Assembly (NCBI GenBank): GCA_039105265.1 | Contig: JAPFFF010000002.1 | Span: 6,138,001 to 6,202,000 of the forward strand | Direction of reading: 5' to 3' | Source of the DNA: Tritrichomonas musculus | Taxonomy: Eukaryota > Parabasalia > Tritrichomonadida > Tritrichomonadidae | DNA length: 64,000 nucleotides | Shown: positions 11,486 to 21,325 of the stretch, in pieces | Layout of the letters: each line of letters begins with the position of its first letter | How positions within the stretch are numbered: position 1 is the first letter of the stretch | Notes under the pieces: generated by a model | Databases searched by the model: none | What the model saw: only the letters and a program-made list of their open reading frames with translations | What the model was told of the DNA's origin: nothing | Translations under genes and position numbers: made by a program

Positions 11486-12333
11486 AGGCTGCGGTTGAAA
11501 AGATATTCAAATTTGAGACCAATTGAATTACTGTTTATATTTATTTAAACTAACAAAAACACTTTTTTTACTACTTTTGATGCAAATTGATTCGCAGTCC
11601 AGGTTCAAGGTTTTTTATTGTATGATGTATCAATCAGAACTTTTTTTTTTTTAATAGTTTGAAATATAAAACTAAATTATTTAGAAAATCTTTATATCTC
11701 AAAGAAGTTGACTTAGATTCTTTTATAATTCATCAAAAATACCAAAAACTTTATATGAGCTATTATTATTTATCTTTTAGTCAACTTTTTTTGACTTTAT
11801 GATATTTATTTGTATATTTCGACTTTTTTAAAAAAAAAACTACGTAATACATTTGCAAAATTATCGTTTATATGCAACATGATATGACATTTTCATTTAC
11901 TTTGATTTCAAACTCAAGAATGAAATTATGCATTTCCATTATATTTACCAATTCAATCAACCTCGAAAAATTAATTTAATATTTAATAATAAAATGCTTT
12001 TTTTGCTTCTTATTTTATTTTTTTTATTGAATTTTTTGATATTTTCACGAATATAATAATCAAGTTTACCTTGTAGCTTTGATTGTGCTTTGTCAAAACC
12101 ATCAGATGCGAAATTAAGACCAATCCATTTGGCTTGCTTCATATTTTTCTAATTATCAATTTTATTAATACCGTTTCAGACCATCATTTTTTAAATGGAT
12201 TAAAAAATCTGACACAGTGTCAAAAAAAAAATGTAAACTGAATTGTCTATCGGAATTGATTGAATAAGTCTCAATTGTAAAACGTGCATTTTAGAAAAAG
12301 TTAAACTTTTGAATGCCTATTCAACCGCAGCCT
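11486..12333. mobile_element. TA-flanked inverted-repeat element, 848 bp
   Basis: The inverted ends are about 26 bp: left AGGCTGCGGTTGAAAAGATA and right, reverse-complemented, AGGCTGCGGTTGAATAGGCA, both continuing TTCAAA. The first 14 bases are identical. TA lies on both sides (11484-11485 and 12334-12335), as in Tc1/mariner insertions. The interior holds only a 61-codon minus-strand frame at 11957-12142 (MKQAKWIGLNFASDGFDKAQ...) that I do not recognise. It is probably a deletion derivative. A similar single end occurs at about 50867. Confidence 0.6.
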
Positions 12334-12348
12334 TAATGAAATCAACTA

Positions 12349-12590
12349 AGGTACAAATCCAGTACGTTTAGTAACCGCAATTTTTTTTGACATTCTCAAA
12401 GAATAAGATGACATGTTAAATAAAAAACGATTATTTTCATCCATTTCATATAACATGTCATAATGTTTATTTAAATTGTAAAATAAGTGTCAAAAACAAA
12501 CCTAGTCAATTTAAACTTTTTCAGAGGCATGCAACTATTCAAATAATAAACGTTCTCCAATACAAAAAATAACGTACTGGATTTGTACCT
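12349..12590. mobile_element. MITE, 242 bp, perfect 20 bp inverted ends, TA duplication
   Basis: The left end AGGTACAAATCCAGTACGTT (12349-12368) is exactly mirrored at 12571-12590. TA flanks at 12347-12348 and 12591-12592. There is no coding content. It sits only 13 bases from the previous element and shares its AGG tip. The perfect ends suggest a recent insertion or a family still being mobilised in trans. Confidence 0.8.
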
Positions 12591-12611
12591 TAACATTTTC
12601 TTCATTGGATG

Positions 12612-12720
12612 ACCTAAAATTTCCATTTTCAATAATTATTTTCAAATTTCAAATTATTTTTTTATAATGGATGAGTTTTTCCAGATTAATTATGACCAAG
12701 AATATCTTAAATGATAGGGA
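12612..12720 (+). pseudogene. Inverted duplicate of the 5' end of the BTB-like/LRR gene
   Basis: Starting at the ATG at 12667 the sequence reads MDEFFQINYDQEYLK followed by a stop, clearly the first 15 codons of the gene that starts at 11407. The preceding 50 bases also resemble that gene's upstream DNA (ATTTCCATTTTCAA... TTATAATGG). The two copies face away from each other with the two TA-flanked elements between them. Immediately downstream GATATTCTTGGTC (about 12762) mirrors GACCAAGAATATC, so the copy ends in a small fold-back. Confidence 0.7.
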
Positions 12721-13143
12721 ATCTTTTGTAAAAAAATGAAATCAATTAACCAAGAAAAAATAATGATATTCTTGGTCAATTGACATTTTGATCGTAAATT
12801 ATTTGATTTATAGTTTATTAATATCAAAAGAAATTGATCACAAATCCAAATTGTAAATTATATAATCAATCTTTTATATTATAGTATGCTGAAAGAAATA
12901 TCGTTTTTTTGATATAAAAACTATCAGTTTCTGAATAAATCTTTTATTTTTTATTTTTTTCTATTTAAGAAAATTTTATTAATAGTTAAAGTATAATTTC
13001 ATCAAAATAATAAAAAAGTAAGAAAATATAAAGCCAAAAAGAAATATGAAAAAATTGAGAAAATAAATGATCTAATTATTCAATATATTGAATACTGATA
13101 CAATTTAATAATTACGAAAAAATATTGCTAAAATTGCTTAATT

Positions 13144-13148
13144 TCATT
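13144..13148 (+). promoter_or_regulatory. Initiator (Inr)-like motif
   Basis: TCATT fits the trichomonad initiator consensus TCAYW and lies 7 bases before the ATG at 13156, giving the very short leader usual in this group. Confidence 0.5.
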
Positions 13149-13155
13149 TATATTA

Positions 13156-14238
13156 ATGAGCAAAATCAGAACCATTTTCATTTGTTTGGTTGTAATTTTG
13201 CCATTTTTCTATATTTTTTGGGAATATCAAGATATTTTTTATGATTTGAAATTTACTCCTACAGATCCTTATTATGAAACCAGTCTTCAATTAATTAAAT
13301 CCAAGATATATTTTATGTATTTACCATATTACAAACCATTATTTGATTACCAAAAAAGTTTAATTCAAAATTGCGATTCTATTGAAGAAGCCGATTATTT
13401 AGTCATGGGCATCAATAGCTACTTCAAAGACCAAGGATATAAAAAGCTTAATTGGTCACGTTCCTTTACAGATCTTGTTTTCAGCAAGAAAATAATCATG
13501 CTTAGCGAAGAAGATGTGACCATAAACAAACCTGCATTCAATTTTTCCTATCACGACAAAATCACGGCAGTCATTGGACCGAATGAAGAGAAAGATTTGC
13601 AAGAATATTTCAACACTACAAATGTCTTCAGTCATCTAATTTTTGAGTTATATTTCAACAATCATAAAACACCATACAAAAAGTTCATCAAAAGGAACTT
13701 TTTCATACAAACCGCAATTTCAAACATAAATTATTTTGTCAATTCAGGAAGGAATGAGTATTTGAAGGCTTGCATGGACTTCTTCGGATCAAAAAAAATT
13801 GCAAATTACGGACGTTTATTTCACAATAGAAATTATTCATCTAATGGTCAATTTAACCGTCTGCCATCTGATGCTTTTTTTGGATTTTCAATGGAGAATT
13901 CAATTGCTGATTATTGGATCACAGAAAAAGTTTTCTTCATGTATAGAAATGACGTGATTCCAATCTATCGTGGAAGTGTCAAAAATAGAGAAATTTTGAA
14001 AAATTACGGAGTCAACACGAACGCATTTGTCGATGCTTCTAACATGACGAGTGACGAGCTGGTGAGCTATCTGAACGAGTTGTTAACAGAGAAAGGAAAG
14101 AAGAAATTGTATGACATTTACAGGCAACCGTTGATTCCAGACAGAGCTCTCTTCAATCAGCGAATTCGTGACAATTATAAAAAAGTTATTGATTACTTAG
14201 AAAAACAAAAAAATCACAAAAAAATTGTTCTTTTTTAA
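13156..14238 (+). CDS. GT10-family (alpha-1,3-fucosyltransferase-like) glycosyltransferase
   Basis: 360 residues. Residues about 5-23 form a single membrane anchor near the N-terminus (type II Golgi topology). The C-terminal half carries the GT10 donor-site signature: about residue 217 NYGRLFHN, then FGFSMENSIADYWITEKVFF and DVIPIYRGS (about 240-275). This corresponds to the family pattern F-x-FENS...DYvTEK...VPVyxG, with Phe-Ser-Met-Glu-Asn-Ser here instead of Phe-Glu-Asn-Ser. Family enzymes move fucose from GDP-fucose to glycans in the Golgi lumen. Acceptor and exact linkage cannot be read from sequence. An initiator-like TCATT sits just upstream. The gene is complete and monocistronic. Confidence 0.8.
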   Translation: MSKIRTIFICLVVILPFFYIFWEYQDIFYDLKFTPTDPYYETSLQLIKSKIYFMYLPYYKPLFDYQKSLIQNCDSIEEADYLVMGINSYFKDQGYKKLNWSRSFTDLVFSKKIIMLSEEDVTINKPAFNFSYHDKITAVIGPNEEKDLQEYFNTTNVFSHLIFELYFNNHKTPYKKFIKRNFFIQTAISNINYFVNSGRNEYLKACMDFFGSKKIANYGRLFHNRNYSSNGQFNRLPSDAFFGFSMENSIADYWITEKVFFMYRNDVIPIYRGSVKNREILKNYGVNTNAFVDASNMTSDELVSYLNELLTEKGKKKLYDIYRQPLIPDRALFNQRIRDNYKKVIDYLEKQKNHKKIVLF

Positions 14239-14302
14239 ATAAATATAGTATTTTTGTTTGCCTTTTATTTTTATGTTTTCTTAATTATCAAATAATGCTT
14301 CA

Positions 14303-14479
14303 CAGGGATAGTCATCAATTAAAAAAAAATTTATCGATAAATGGACGATGTAAAAATCGACTTTTTGTTGGAAAATTTTATGAAATTTTAACGATTTGAT
14401 ACAAAAAGTTGTTGTTTTAAATCAACCATCTGTCCGAGGTTTAATCCATGAAATTTTTTCTTATCGATAACCACCCCTG
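14303..14479. mobile_element. hAT-type MITE, 177 bp
   Basis: The ends begin CAGGG(A/G)T(A/G)GT(C/T)ATC and remain similar over about 50 bases when one end is reverse-complemented. Flanking 8-mers ATGCTTCA and AAGCTTCC match at six of eight positions, consistent with an aged 8 bp hAT target duplication. No coding content. Confidence 0.6.
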
Positions 14480-14487
14480 AAGCTTCC

Positions 14488-14992
14488 TTTTTTTTTTTTT
14501 TTTTTTTTTTTTTTCGAGAATAAATACAGGAAATTGGAACATCAAATCATTTTCCAGTTTATGAGATCAACTTTTTGAAAGGTTAGTTCAAAAAGCTAGT
14601 TCTATAAATTGATAAATTTGTATAAAAAAAGTTCAAAGAAATTTAACAATGAAAGTCTGTCCATTTTTATTAAATTAAATTAAATCAAATATTTGATATT
14701 TGGTAATTCTTTGAAGTGAAATATTTAATCTATCAATTAATTGAATTCCGATTCTTTTTTGAAGACCAACATTCAATCTTATTTGTTTCAATATACAAAA
14801 TTGAATGTTCATGAAGTTGTTAATGAAAGAAAAAAAAAATCATAAATAAATATTTTTATATAAAAACCAGCAACTTCTCGAGAAGATATTTAGAATCTAA
14901 AAAGAATTATAAAACTGTCATTTATTGTTCCTTTATTTAGCATGTTTTTATATCACATTTCAGTTTAATAAAAAGAATATTTGGCGAAATCT
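14488..14992. other. AT-rich spacer with poly-T
   Basis: A T run at 14488-14514, then AT-rich DNA. No gene seen. Confidence 0.5.
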
Positions 14993-15110
14993 CAATCGCC
15001 CGGGGCAGTTAAGGTCAATATTAACCTTGGATTGTGCCATAGAAAAAAGTATGGTACTTTTTTGCACTTTTGTAAAAAATCGCATGAGTAGCTTGATTAA
15101 ATTCAATACT
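14993..15110. repeat. Short dispersed repeat, copy 2
   Basis: Counterpart of 2953-3075 (see there). On the minus strand a 92-codon frame (15299-15021) runs through it and ends ATHAIFYKSAKKYHTFFYGT; it is probably a gene fragment and not recognised. Confidence 0.5.
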
Positions 15111-15957
15111 GGAACAAAAATCACATATAATATCAAAAGTACTTGAATATGTCAAGGAAATCCCTAAATTGAACATTTCAAAAATTATTTTGTCATCATC
15201 ATGAACAAATAAATAAGAAACTTGATTCTCTATGAACTGAAGCGAGCCTTCCTGAAAGAAATTATACTGTATAGGGGCAATGGTTTGTAAATATACCACT
15301 TTTTCTATTGAAACTTTTTGAGAGGAATTGTAAAAAAAAATTCAACTTTTTGTGAGTTTTTTTTTTTTTTTTCAGCATCTTTAACTTGAAATTAAATTGT
15401 GAGCGATTGTTTACGAGATTTAGGAGATAATTAAGAACACGTGGTTAAGAAGATTTCAATAATCAAAGAATTCCTAATCCGTTGAAAATCATTGTCTTCT
15501 GAATATTGTAATTCTTTGAGTATTCTAATTTTGGAGTATCGGAATCCTTTATTTCACGATAATTGATTACAATTTATATGTAAAAAAACGAAGTTATGTT
15601 TTTTCGAACTACAAATCCAATCTTCATTTCGAGTATTACTTCAAATTGAGCACTTTCAGTAATTCTGTTATGAGTAACATAGAGTAAAGTCTTTTTTACT
15701 CTTTAATTCAGGAGAAAAGGATGCCGGAGTAATTACATGCTTTTTGGATCATTTCATAATTAACCTTTCCGCGGTTTTGTAAATTACGGCGACATCACAT
15801 ATTTTTAAATAGTTTATGCTGAATTTTGGAATTACAGCGCATAAAAAAAATGTAACTTTTTCAAATAAAAAATGGTTAGATTAAAAACTTTTTGAATAGT
15901 TATTTTGAATACTTTATATTATATATAAAAAATTCATTTTATTTAACTAAACCAATT
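15111..15957. other. Intergenic DNA
   Basis: No gene recognised apart from the 92-codon minus-strand frame that overlaps the repeat copy. A small fold-back, GAGTAAAGTCTTTTTTACTC, lies at about 15682-15701. Confidence 0.45.
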
Positions 15958-16143
15958 TAAACTCAGTTTTTAAATTTTCATGTATAAATTTTATTCCTTT
16001 CAATATTTTCTGAATCTTTCAAATAAACCGTCTAATATAACGTGAACTTTTTTTTTTATTCTTATACCATATCTATCAAAAATTCAATTAAAAATAATAT
16101 GTAAACTATTTAAAAAAAAAAAATAAACCATTTAAAAAGTTTA

Positions 16144-16518
16144 TTAATTGAGATTTGTTCGATATTTATCATGTTCCTTGTGAACTTCAGACCAAAGTGT
16201 GTTTAAACATTGTCCATCATGCCTGGCACATACTCTACATCGTGCGTGAAAAGTAGAATAATGAGAATGAATAATGCTTTTTGGTATTGATTCCCATTCA
16301 TATTTGAGTCTATTGAATAATTCATCAGTGTTTGAAAAAGTTTGGTTTTCTAACTTATGTTTTAAATAATGCCACAACTGTTCTATCTGGCTCAGATCTG
16401 GCGATTTGGCCGGCCATTTTAAATATGCTGGAAACTTTTTGAGAAGAGTATCTTTTGTGAAGGCCGACCGATGGCAGGGCGCATTGTCTTGCTGAAAAAT
16501 GTAGTTTGTGCCAAAAGT
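16144..16518 (-). CDS. Tc1-type transposase, C-terminal part
   Basis: Encodes the second half of the DDE catalytic core: YIFQQDNAPCHRS holds the second Asp and WPAKSPDLSQIEQLW the Glu. Exactly 34 residues lie between them (DD34E, the Tc1 class rather than DD34D mariner). The tail after the core is Cys/His-containing (HARCRVCARHDGQC). The N-terminal part lies 13.4 kb away at 29928-30601. With one copy of the 5 bp duplication the two parts total 348 codons including the stop, so the gene was open when it was hit. Confidence 0.85.
   Translation of the reverse strand, partial: TFGTNYIFQQDNAPCHRSAFTKDTLLKKFPAYLKWPAKSPDLSQIEQLWHYLKHKLENQTFSNTDELFNRLKYEWESIPKSIIHSHYSTFHARCRVCARHDGQCLNTLWSEVHKEHDKYRTNLN
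16514..16518. repeat. Left target-site duplication of the palindromic element
   Basis: AAAGT here and at 29928-29932. If the left tip is trimmed by one base the duplication can also be read as 6 bp AAAGTA. Confidence 0.75.
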
Positions 16519-16745
16519 AGTAGTGTAGTATAGGCAGTGGTCGATACTCTCCCCCAGCCTATACGCTCCGCAGCCAAGCTCAGGCACGCCTTCGCTTGGA
16601 GCTTCGCATACGGCCGCGGTCGCTATGTTCCCACTGCCTATACCTTGTGTCAATTCTGTCACGCTATGACACAATTTCCACAAGCTTCTATACTAGGCGT
16701 CAGATTTTGTGTCAGTAACGTGACCAAATATTTACCTTCATAAGT
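16519..16745. repeat. GC-rich tip of the left arm with iterated motifs
   Basis: Much richer in GC than its surroundings. GTATAGGCAGTGG (16528-16540) is exactly mirrored at 16631-16643. GCCTATAC occurs again at 16557-16564, giving three copies of this octamer. CCAAGC/GCTTGG form a further inverted pair. TGTGTCA/TGACACA-type motifs recur at about 16645-16725. Such arrays are what replication origins or transposase-binding regions look like; no function is proven. The mirror copy is at 29700-29927. Confidence 0.7.
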
Positions 16746-16880
16746 ATAATACCATTAAGAACCTAGTAAACATACAAGCATCTACTTATCATAGAAAACG
16801 CAACACCCTCATAAGCACAAATACACATCCAATTAAATACACATCATTTGTTTTCTTTTTTTGTTTTTATTCTTGTCCAA

Positions 16881-18275
16881 ATGACAACCAAGCAGTATGT
16901 TGACTGGAATGTGTTTGAGAGCCTTCCCGTTAAATCATATGAGATAACTTATACTAAAAGCACAGAAGAAGAAGAGATAACCATAGAGAAAGCCATAAAG
17001 AAGTTCATTTGTCAAGCACCAATTGGTTCAGGCAAATCAACAGCAATAAGGAAATGGATCTATAACACAGTACCTGATAACAAGTTCATACTCATCGTAC
17101 CTACCATTAACATCGCTGCGGAGTTCTACTCTAAGTTGTATGTAGCATTAAACAACAATCACCCCGAGAACATAGATGAAATGATAAAGTTATGTGTAAA
17201 GGAAGGGGCGTTTAAAGAGTTTAAGGAAGCCATCAAGCACTTTATACCTGTTGTTATAACTACATTCTCTACCGCATCTAAGTGTCTTGGAGGAATCATA
17301 GAGCATTTCTATCACCACCAAATAGATTTCAACAGTGAATACACACTCCTTATTGATGAAGCACACCTACTACTAGAACACATATCGTTAATAGAGATCT
17401 GTAGAGAGTTTAATAATGTAGGTTTGATTACTGCTACAGCATCTGACATTTCTTGCTTATCAGTCTTTGAAGAATACGAAAAGATAAACCCATTAGCCGA
17501 CATCAAATACCACAGAACGATATATCTATACAAGCTGAGAAGCAATATGCAAGAGCAAAGAGAGACTATAGCTAAGCAAGTACTAGAAGAGATAAAGAGG
17601 TATGATAAGATATTAATTAAGATAGAAGACAAGAATGAATGTGAACGATTAAAGGAGTGTATCGACAATGAACTTAATAAAGCATTGTACAACTCTGATA
17701 AGAAGGAAGTAGAGATAAGTGATGAAGGCAAGTTTGTTAGCACGGAGGACGTTGATATAGTTATTGCTACTTCATGTATCCAATCAGGTCAGTCACTGAA
17801 GGAAAATCTATTGTCTATATTCATTCAGACCCCATTAGATACCGTATCATCAGTTGAACAGTTTGTAGGAAGAAACAGGAACGAGAATTCAACAGCTTAT
17901 CTATACATGAGGCAAGTAAAGGTACCAGAAGAGAAGTTTACATACAAGGTAGCCAAGAACAGATATAAGACAAGATTAAATCAATTGAGAGCTAATGCAT
18001 GGCAATCAATGGACAAAGATTCATGGATAAGATACATGAGCAAGATTGGAGAAGTTATTGTTGAAGAGACAGAACAGGAGGAAGAAACAAATAAGGATAC
18101 AATAATGATAAACGAAAATGATTTGAACAGAGAGTTTAATGGCAAAAAACAGTTATATCAGCACTTTGGGTTTAAAAACGAGAAGGATGTACCTGAGGGA
18201 TATGAAATAAGAAGTAGATATAACAGAGAGAAAGGTAAAATGCAAAGAGTATATAATTTAGTTAAGATAGAGTAA
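16881..18275 (+). CDS. Superfamily-2 helicase-like protein (left copy)
   Basis: 464 residues from the ATG at 16881; translation upstream of it (from 16848) has no ATG start. Motif I is APIGSGKST (about residues 46-54), motif II LLIDEAH (about 157-162), motif III-like ITATAS, and motif VI-like QFVGRNR (about 327-333). This is the layout of a DEAH/superfamily-2 ATPase, and the CQAPIGSGKSTAI form recalls origin-binding-protein helicases (Herpes_ori_bp-like), which is a tentative link. The C-terminal 80 residues are charged. An initiator-like TCATT lies at about 16844. The presumed role is ATP-driven DNA remodelling in replication of the element. An identical copy sits in the right arm. Confidence 0.75.
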   Translation: MTTKQYVDWNVFESLPVKSYEITYTKSTEEEEITIEKAIKKFICQAPIGSGKSTAIRKWIYNTVPDNKFILIVPTINIAAEFYSKLYVALNNNHPENIDEMIKLCVKEGAFKEFKEAIKHFIPVVITTFSTASKCLGGIIEHFYHHQIDFNSEYTLLIDEAHLLLEHISLIEICREFNNVGLITATASDISCLSVFEEYEKINPLADIKYHRTIYLYKLRSNMQEQRETIAKQVLEEIKRYDKILIKIEDKNECERLKECIDNELNKALYNSDKKEVEISDEGKFVSTEDVDIVIATSCIQSGQSLKENLLSIFIQTPLDTVSSVEQFVGRNRNENSTAYLYMRQVKVPEEKFTYKVAKNRYKTRLNQLRANAWQSMDKDSWIRYMSKIGEVIVEETEQEEETNKDTIMINENDLNREFNGKKQLYQHFGFKNEKDVPEGYEIRSRYNREKGKMQRVYNLVKIE

Positions 18276-18295
18276 ACCATTCAATTATATATTTT

Positions 18296-19330
18296 TATTT
18301 TATGAAGCAATCCAGCAATCATTTAATATCAGCATCCATCAACATTATGAATATCAACAACAACAACAGCATCTATCAACATTATTTATTATCATCATCA
18401 TTTACTATTAACATTAACATCAATATCATTTACTATCAACAAAAGCATCATCCATCAACGATGGCATCTATCATTAACAACAACAACAGCAGTATTAACA
18501 TTATTTAGCATCAACCAAGAGCATCTATCAACCAACATTATTAATATTATCATCAACCAACAGCATCATTTAACATCAACAACAACGGCATCTATCAACA
18601 ACAGCATCATTTACTATCAACAACATCAACCAACAGCATCATCTATCAACCTTAATATCAACAACATCAACCAACAGCATCATCTATTAACAACAACAGC
18701 ATCTATCATTAACAACAGCATCACATATCATCGACATCAGTATTAACATTATTAATATCAACAGCATCAGCATCAACTATCAACTATCAACAACAACAGC
18801 AACAGCATCTATCATTAACATTATTAATATTATTTAGTATTATTATCAACAACGACATTAACAACAACAACACCATCTATTAACATCTATCAACAACAGC
18901 ATTTATCATTATCAACAGTATTAACATTATTTAGCATCAACCAACATCACCATCTATCAACAGCATCACCATCTATCATTAACAATATCTATCATTATTA
19001 ATATTACCATCAACATCAACAACATTTACTATTAACATCTATCGACAACAGCATCAACATCATTTATTAACATCAACATCAGTATTAACATTATTTAGCA
19101 TCATTATCATCACCATCATTTATCATCAACATCAGTATTAACATTATTTAGCATCATTATCATCACCATCATTTATTATCAACATCAGTATTAACATTAT
19201 TTAGCATCATTATCAACAACAAACATCTATCAACGACGGCATCTATCATTAACAGCATCCATTAACAACAACAGTATTAACATTATTTAGTATCATCAAC
19301 AACAATCGAATCATTAACAACAATCACGTA
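18296..19330. repeat. ATC/AAC trinucleotide repeat field (left arm)
   Basis: About 1 kb of CATCAACAACAACAGCATC-type sequence directly after the helicase gene. Units of about 40 bases (GTATTAACATTATTTAGCATC) recur several times. Frames such as 18302-18508 are by-products of the repeat. Mirror copy at 27115-28149. Confidence 0.85.
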
Positions 19331-19950
19331 TTTTTCATTTAAAGGTGAAGAGGCCTCGCAGCGAGTGCTCGGCACGAGGGTGAATTCTCACCCGATTTTT
19401 CTAACCTTATTGCTTTCAATTCATTTAATTTCTAAATAATCAAATAAGAGGTCAAATGCATTAACTAGAAATATCGATAATTAGGTTCAATACTATCATT
19501 CAATTCGTTCAATAACACTTGCAATAACATTCACTCGTTTCATTCATTCAATTCGTTTCATTCATTCAATTTGTTCAATAACATTCACAACAAGGTCGTT
19601 TCTAAATAAGAGGCCAAATACTAAGGTGAATTGTATTAAAGGTGAACAGGTGAATTGTCACTATATTTTTGTCACCTCTGCTTTCATTTAAACAACCACT
19701 ATATGCTCCTAGAAAATGGAGTGAACAGATGATCAATTCAAATAAGAGGCCAAATGCATTCATTCCATTCAATTCATTTAATTCATTCCAGTCAATTTGT
19801 TCAATAACATTCACAACAATTCCATTCGTTCGTTCAATTCCTAAATAATCAAATTCTAAGACCAAATAAGAGGTCAATTTCATTCGACATCATTCAATTC
19901 ATTCTATTCGTTCGTTCAAAACCAGCACTCAATTTATGTAAAATGCATTA

Positions 19951-19990
19951 AAGGTTAACAGGTTAGATCTAACCCTATTTTTCTAACCTT
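19951..19990 (+). repeat. Cassette copy 1
   Basis: 40 bp, begins AAGGTTAACAGG and ends TTTTTCTAACCTT, with GTTAGATCTAAC in the middle; preceded by TGTAAAATGCATTA and followed by ATTGCTTCC. Confidence 0.75.
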
Positions 19991-20727
19991 ATTGCTTCCG
20001 ATCAATTCGTTCAATTCCATTCATTCAACATCATTCAATTCGTTTAATAGTGTAGTTAATTTGTTCATTCAACTCAGTTCGTTTAATAGTATAGTTAATT
20101 CGTTCAATATATTCGACATTATTCATTCATTCAAATGCATTCGTTCGTTTAATTCAATTCATTTAATTCGTTCAATTCATTTATTCATTCCAGTCAATTC
20201 GATTCGTTCATTCATTCACAATAAGGTCAAATACGAGGTGAATTGTCGCCTTCTGTCTTCGATCAACAACCACAACATGAAACAGAAAATGGAGTGAACA
20301 GATTCATTTCATTCGTTTGTTCAATTCAATCTATTCGTTCGTTCAATTCAATTCATTTATTCATTTCAGTCAATTCAGTTCATTCATTCACAACAAGGTC
20401 AAATACGAGGTGAATTGTCGCCTTCTGTTTTCGATCAATCAATCAGTTTATTAATGATAATGTTTCCTGTTCCATGATAATGTTCCATGTTCCATGATAA
20501 ATCAGTTCATGAAAAATGGAGTGGACAGAGGACAGAAGACAAATAAAATACTAAGGTGATTTATCACCTCTGCTTTCGATCAATAACCATAACATGAAAC
20601 AGAAAATGGAGTGGACAGATTCATTCCTTTCATTTAATTCCTTTCACTCGTTTCATTCAATTCATTTAATTCGTTCACTCAATTCAATTCGTTCAAAACC
20701 AGCAATCAATTTATGTAAAATGCATTA

Positions 20728-20767
20728 AAGGTTAACAGGTTAGATTTAACCCTATTTTTCTAACCTT
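20728..20767 (+). repeat. Cassette copy 2
   Basis: Same orientation and flanks as copy 1, with one change in the centre (GATTTA). Confidence 0.75.
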
Positions 20768-21285
20768 ATTGCTTTCGGTCAATTAAGTTCGTTTAATAGT
20801 GTAGTTAATTTGCTTAATACTATAATTCATTCAATTCATTCAATACTATCATTCAATTTGTTCAATTCCATTTCTAAATACTAAGGTGAATTGTTGCCTT
20901 CTGTTTTCATTCAACAACCACAACATGAAACAGAAAATGGAGTGAACAGATGACCAATCAAATGCATTCACTCAATTTATTCGTTCAATTCGTTCAATTC
21001 ATTTAATAACATCATTCAATTCGTTCACTCAATTTATTCATTCAATTCGTTCAATCTATTCGACACTACTCATTCATTCAAATAAGAGGTCAAATGCATT
21101 GATGAGAAATAACACTTATAATAATATCACAACAAGGCCGTTTCATTCATTTGTTCATTCCAGCCAATTCATTTGTTCAATAAGGTCATTTAATAGGGTA
21201 GTTAATTTGCTTAATACTATCATTCATTCGATTCCATTCGACATTATTCGTTCAAAACAAGCACTCAATTTATGTAAAATGCATT

Positions 21286-21325
21286 AAGGTTAGAAAAATA
21301 GGGTTAGATCTAACCTGTTAACCTT
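21286..21325 (-). repeat. Cassette copy 3, flipped
   Basis: The 40 bp are the exact reverse complement of copy 1 (begins AAGGTTAGAAAAATAGGG), while the outside flanks TGTAAAATGCATTA and ATTGCTTCC keep the orientation they have in copies 1 and 2. Confidence 0.75.

Noticed and set aside
17312-17743. 143-codon minus-strand frame opposite the helicase gene
   Set aside because: Complementary shadow of a gene with clear helicase motifs.
18302-18508. Asn/Ile/Ser-rich 68-codon frame
   Set aside because: Direct product of the ATC/AAC repeat; no gene-like composition.
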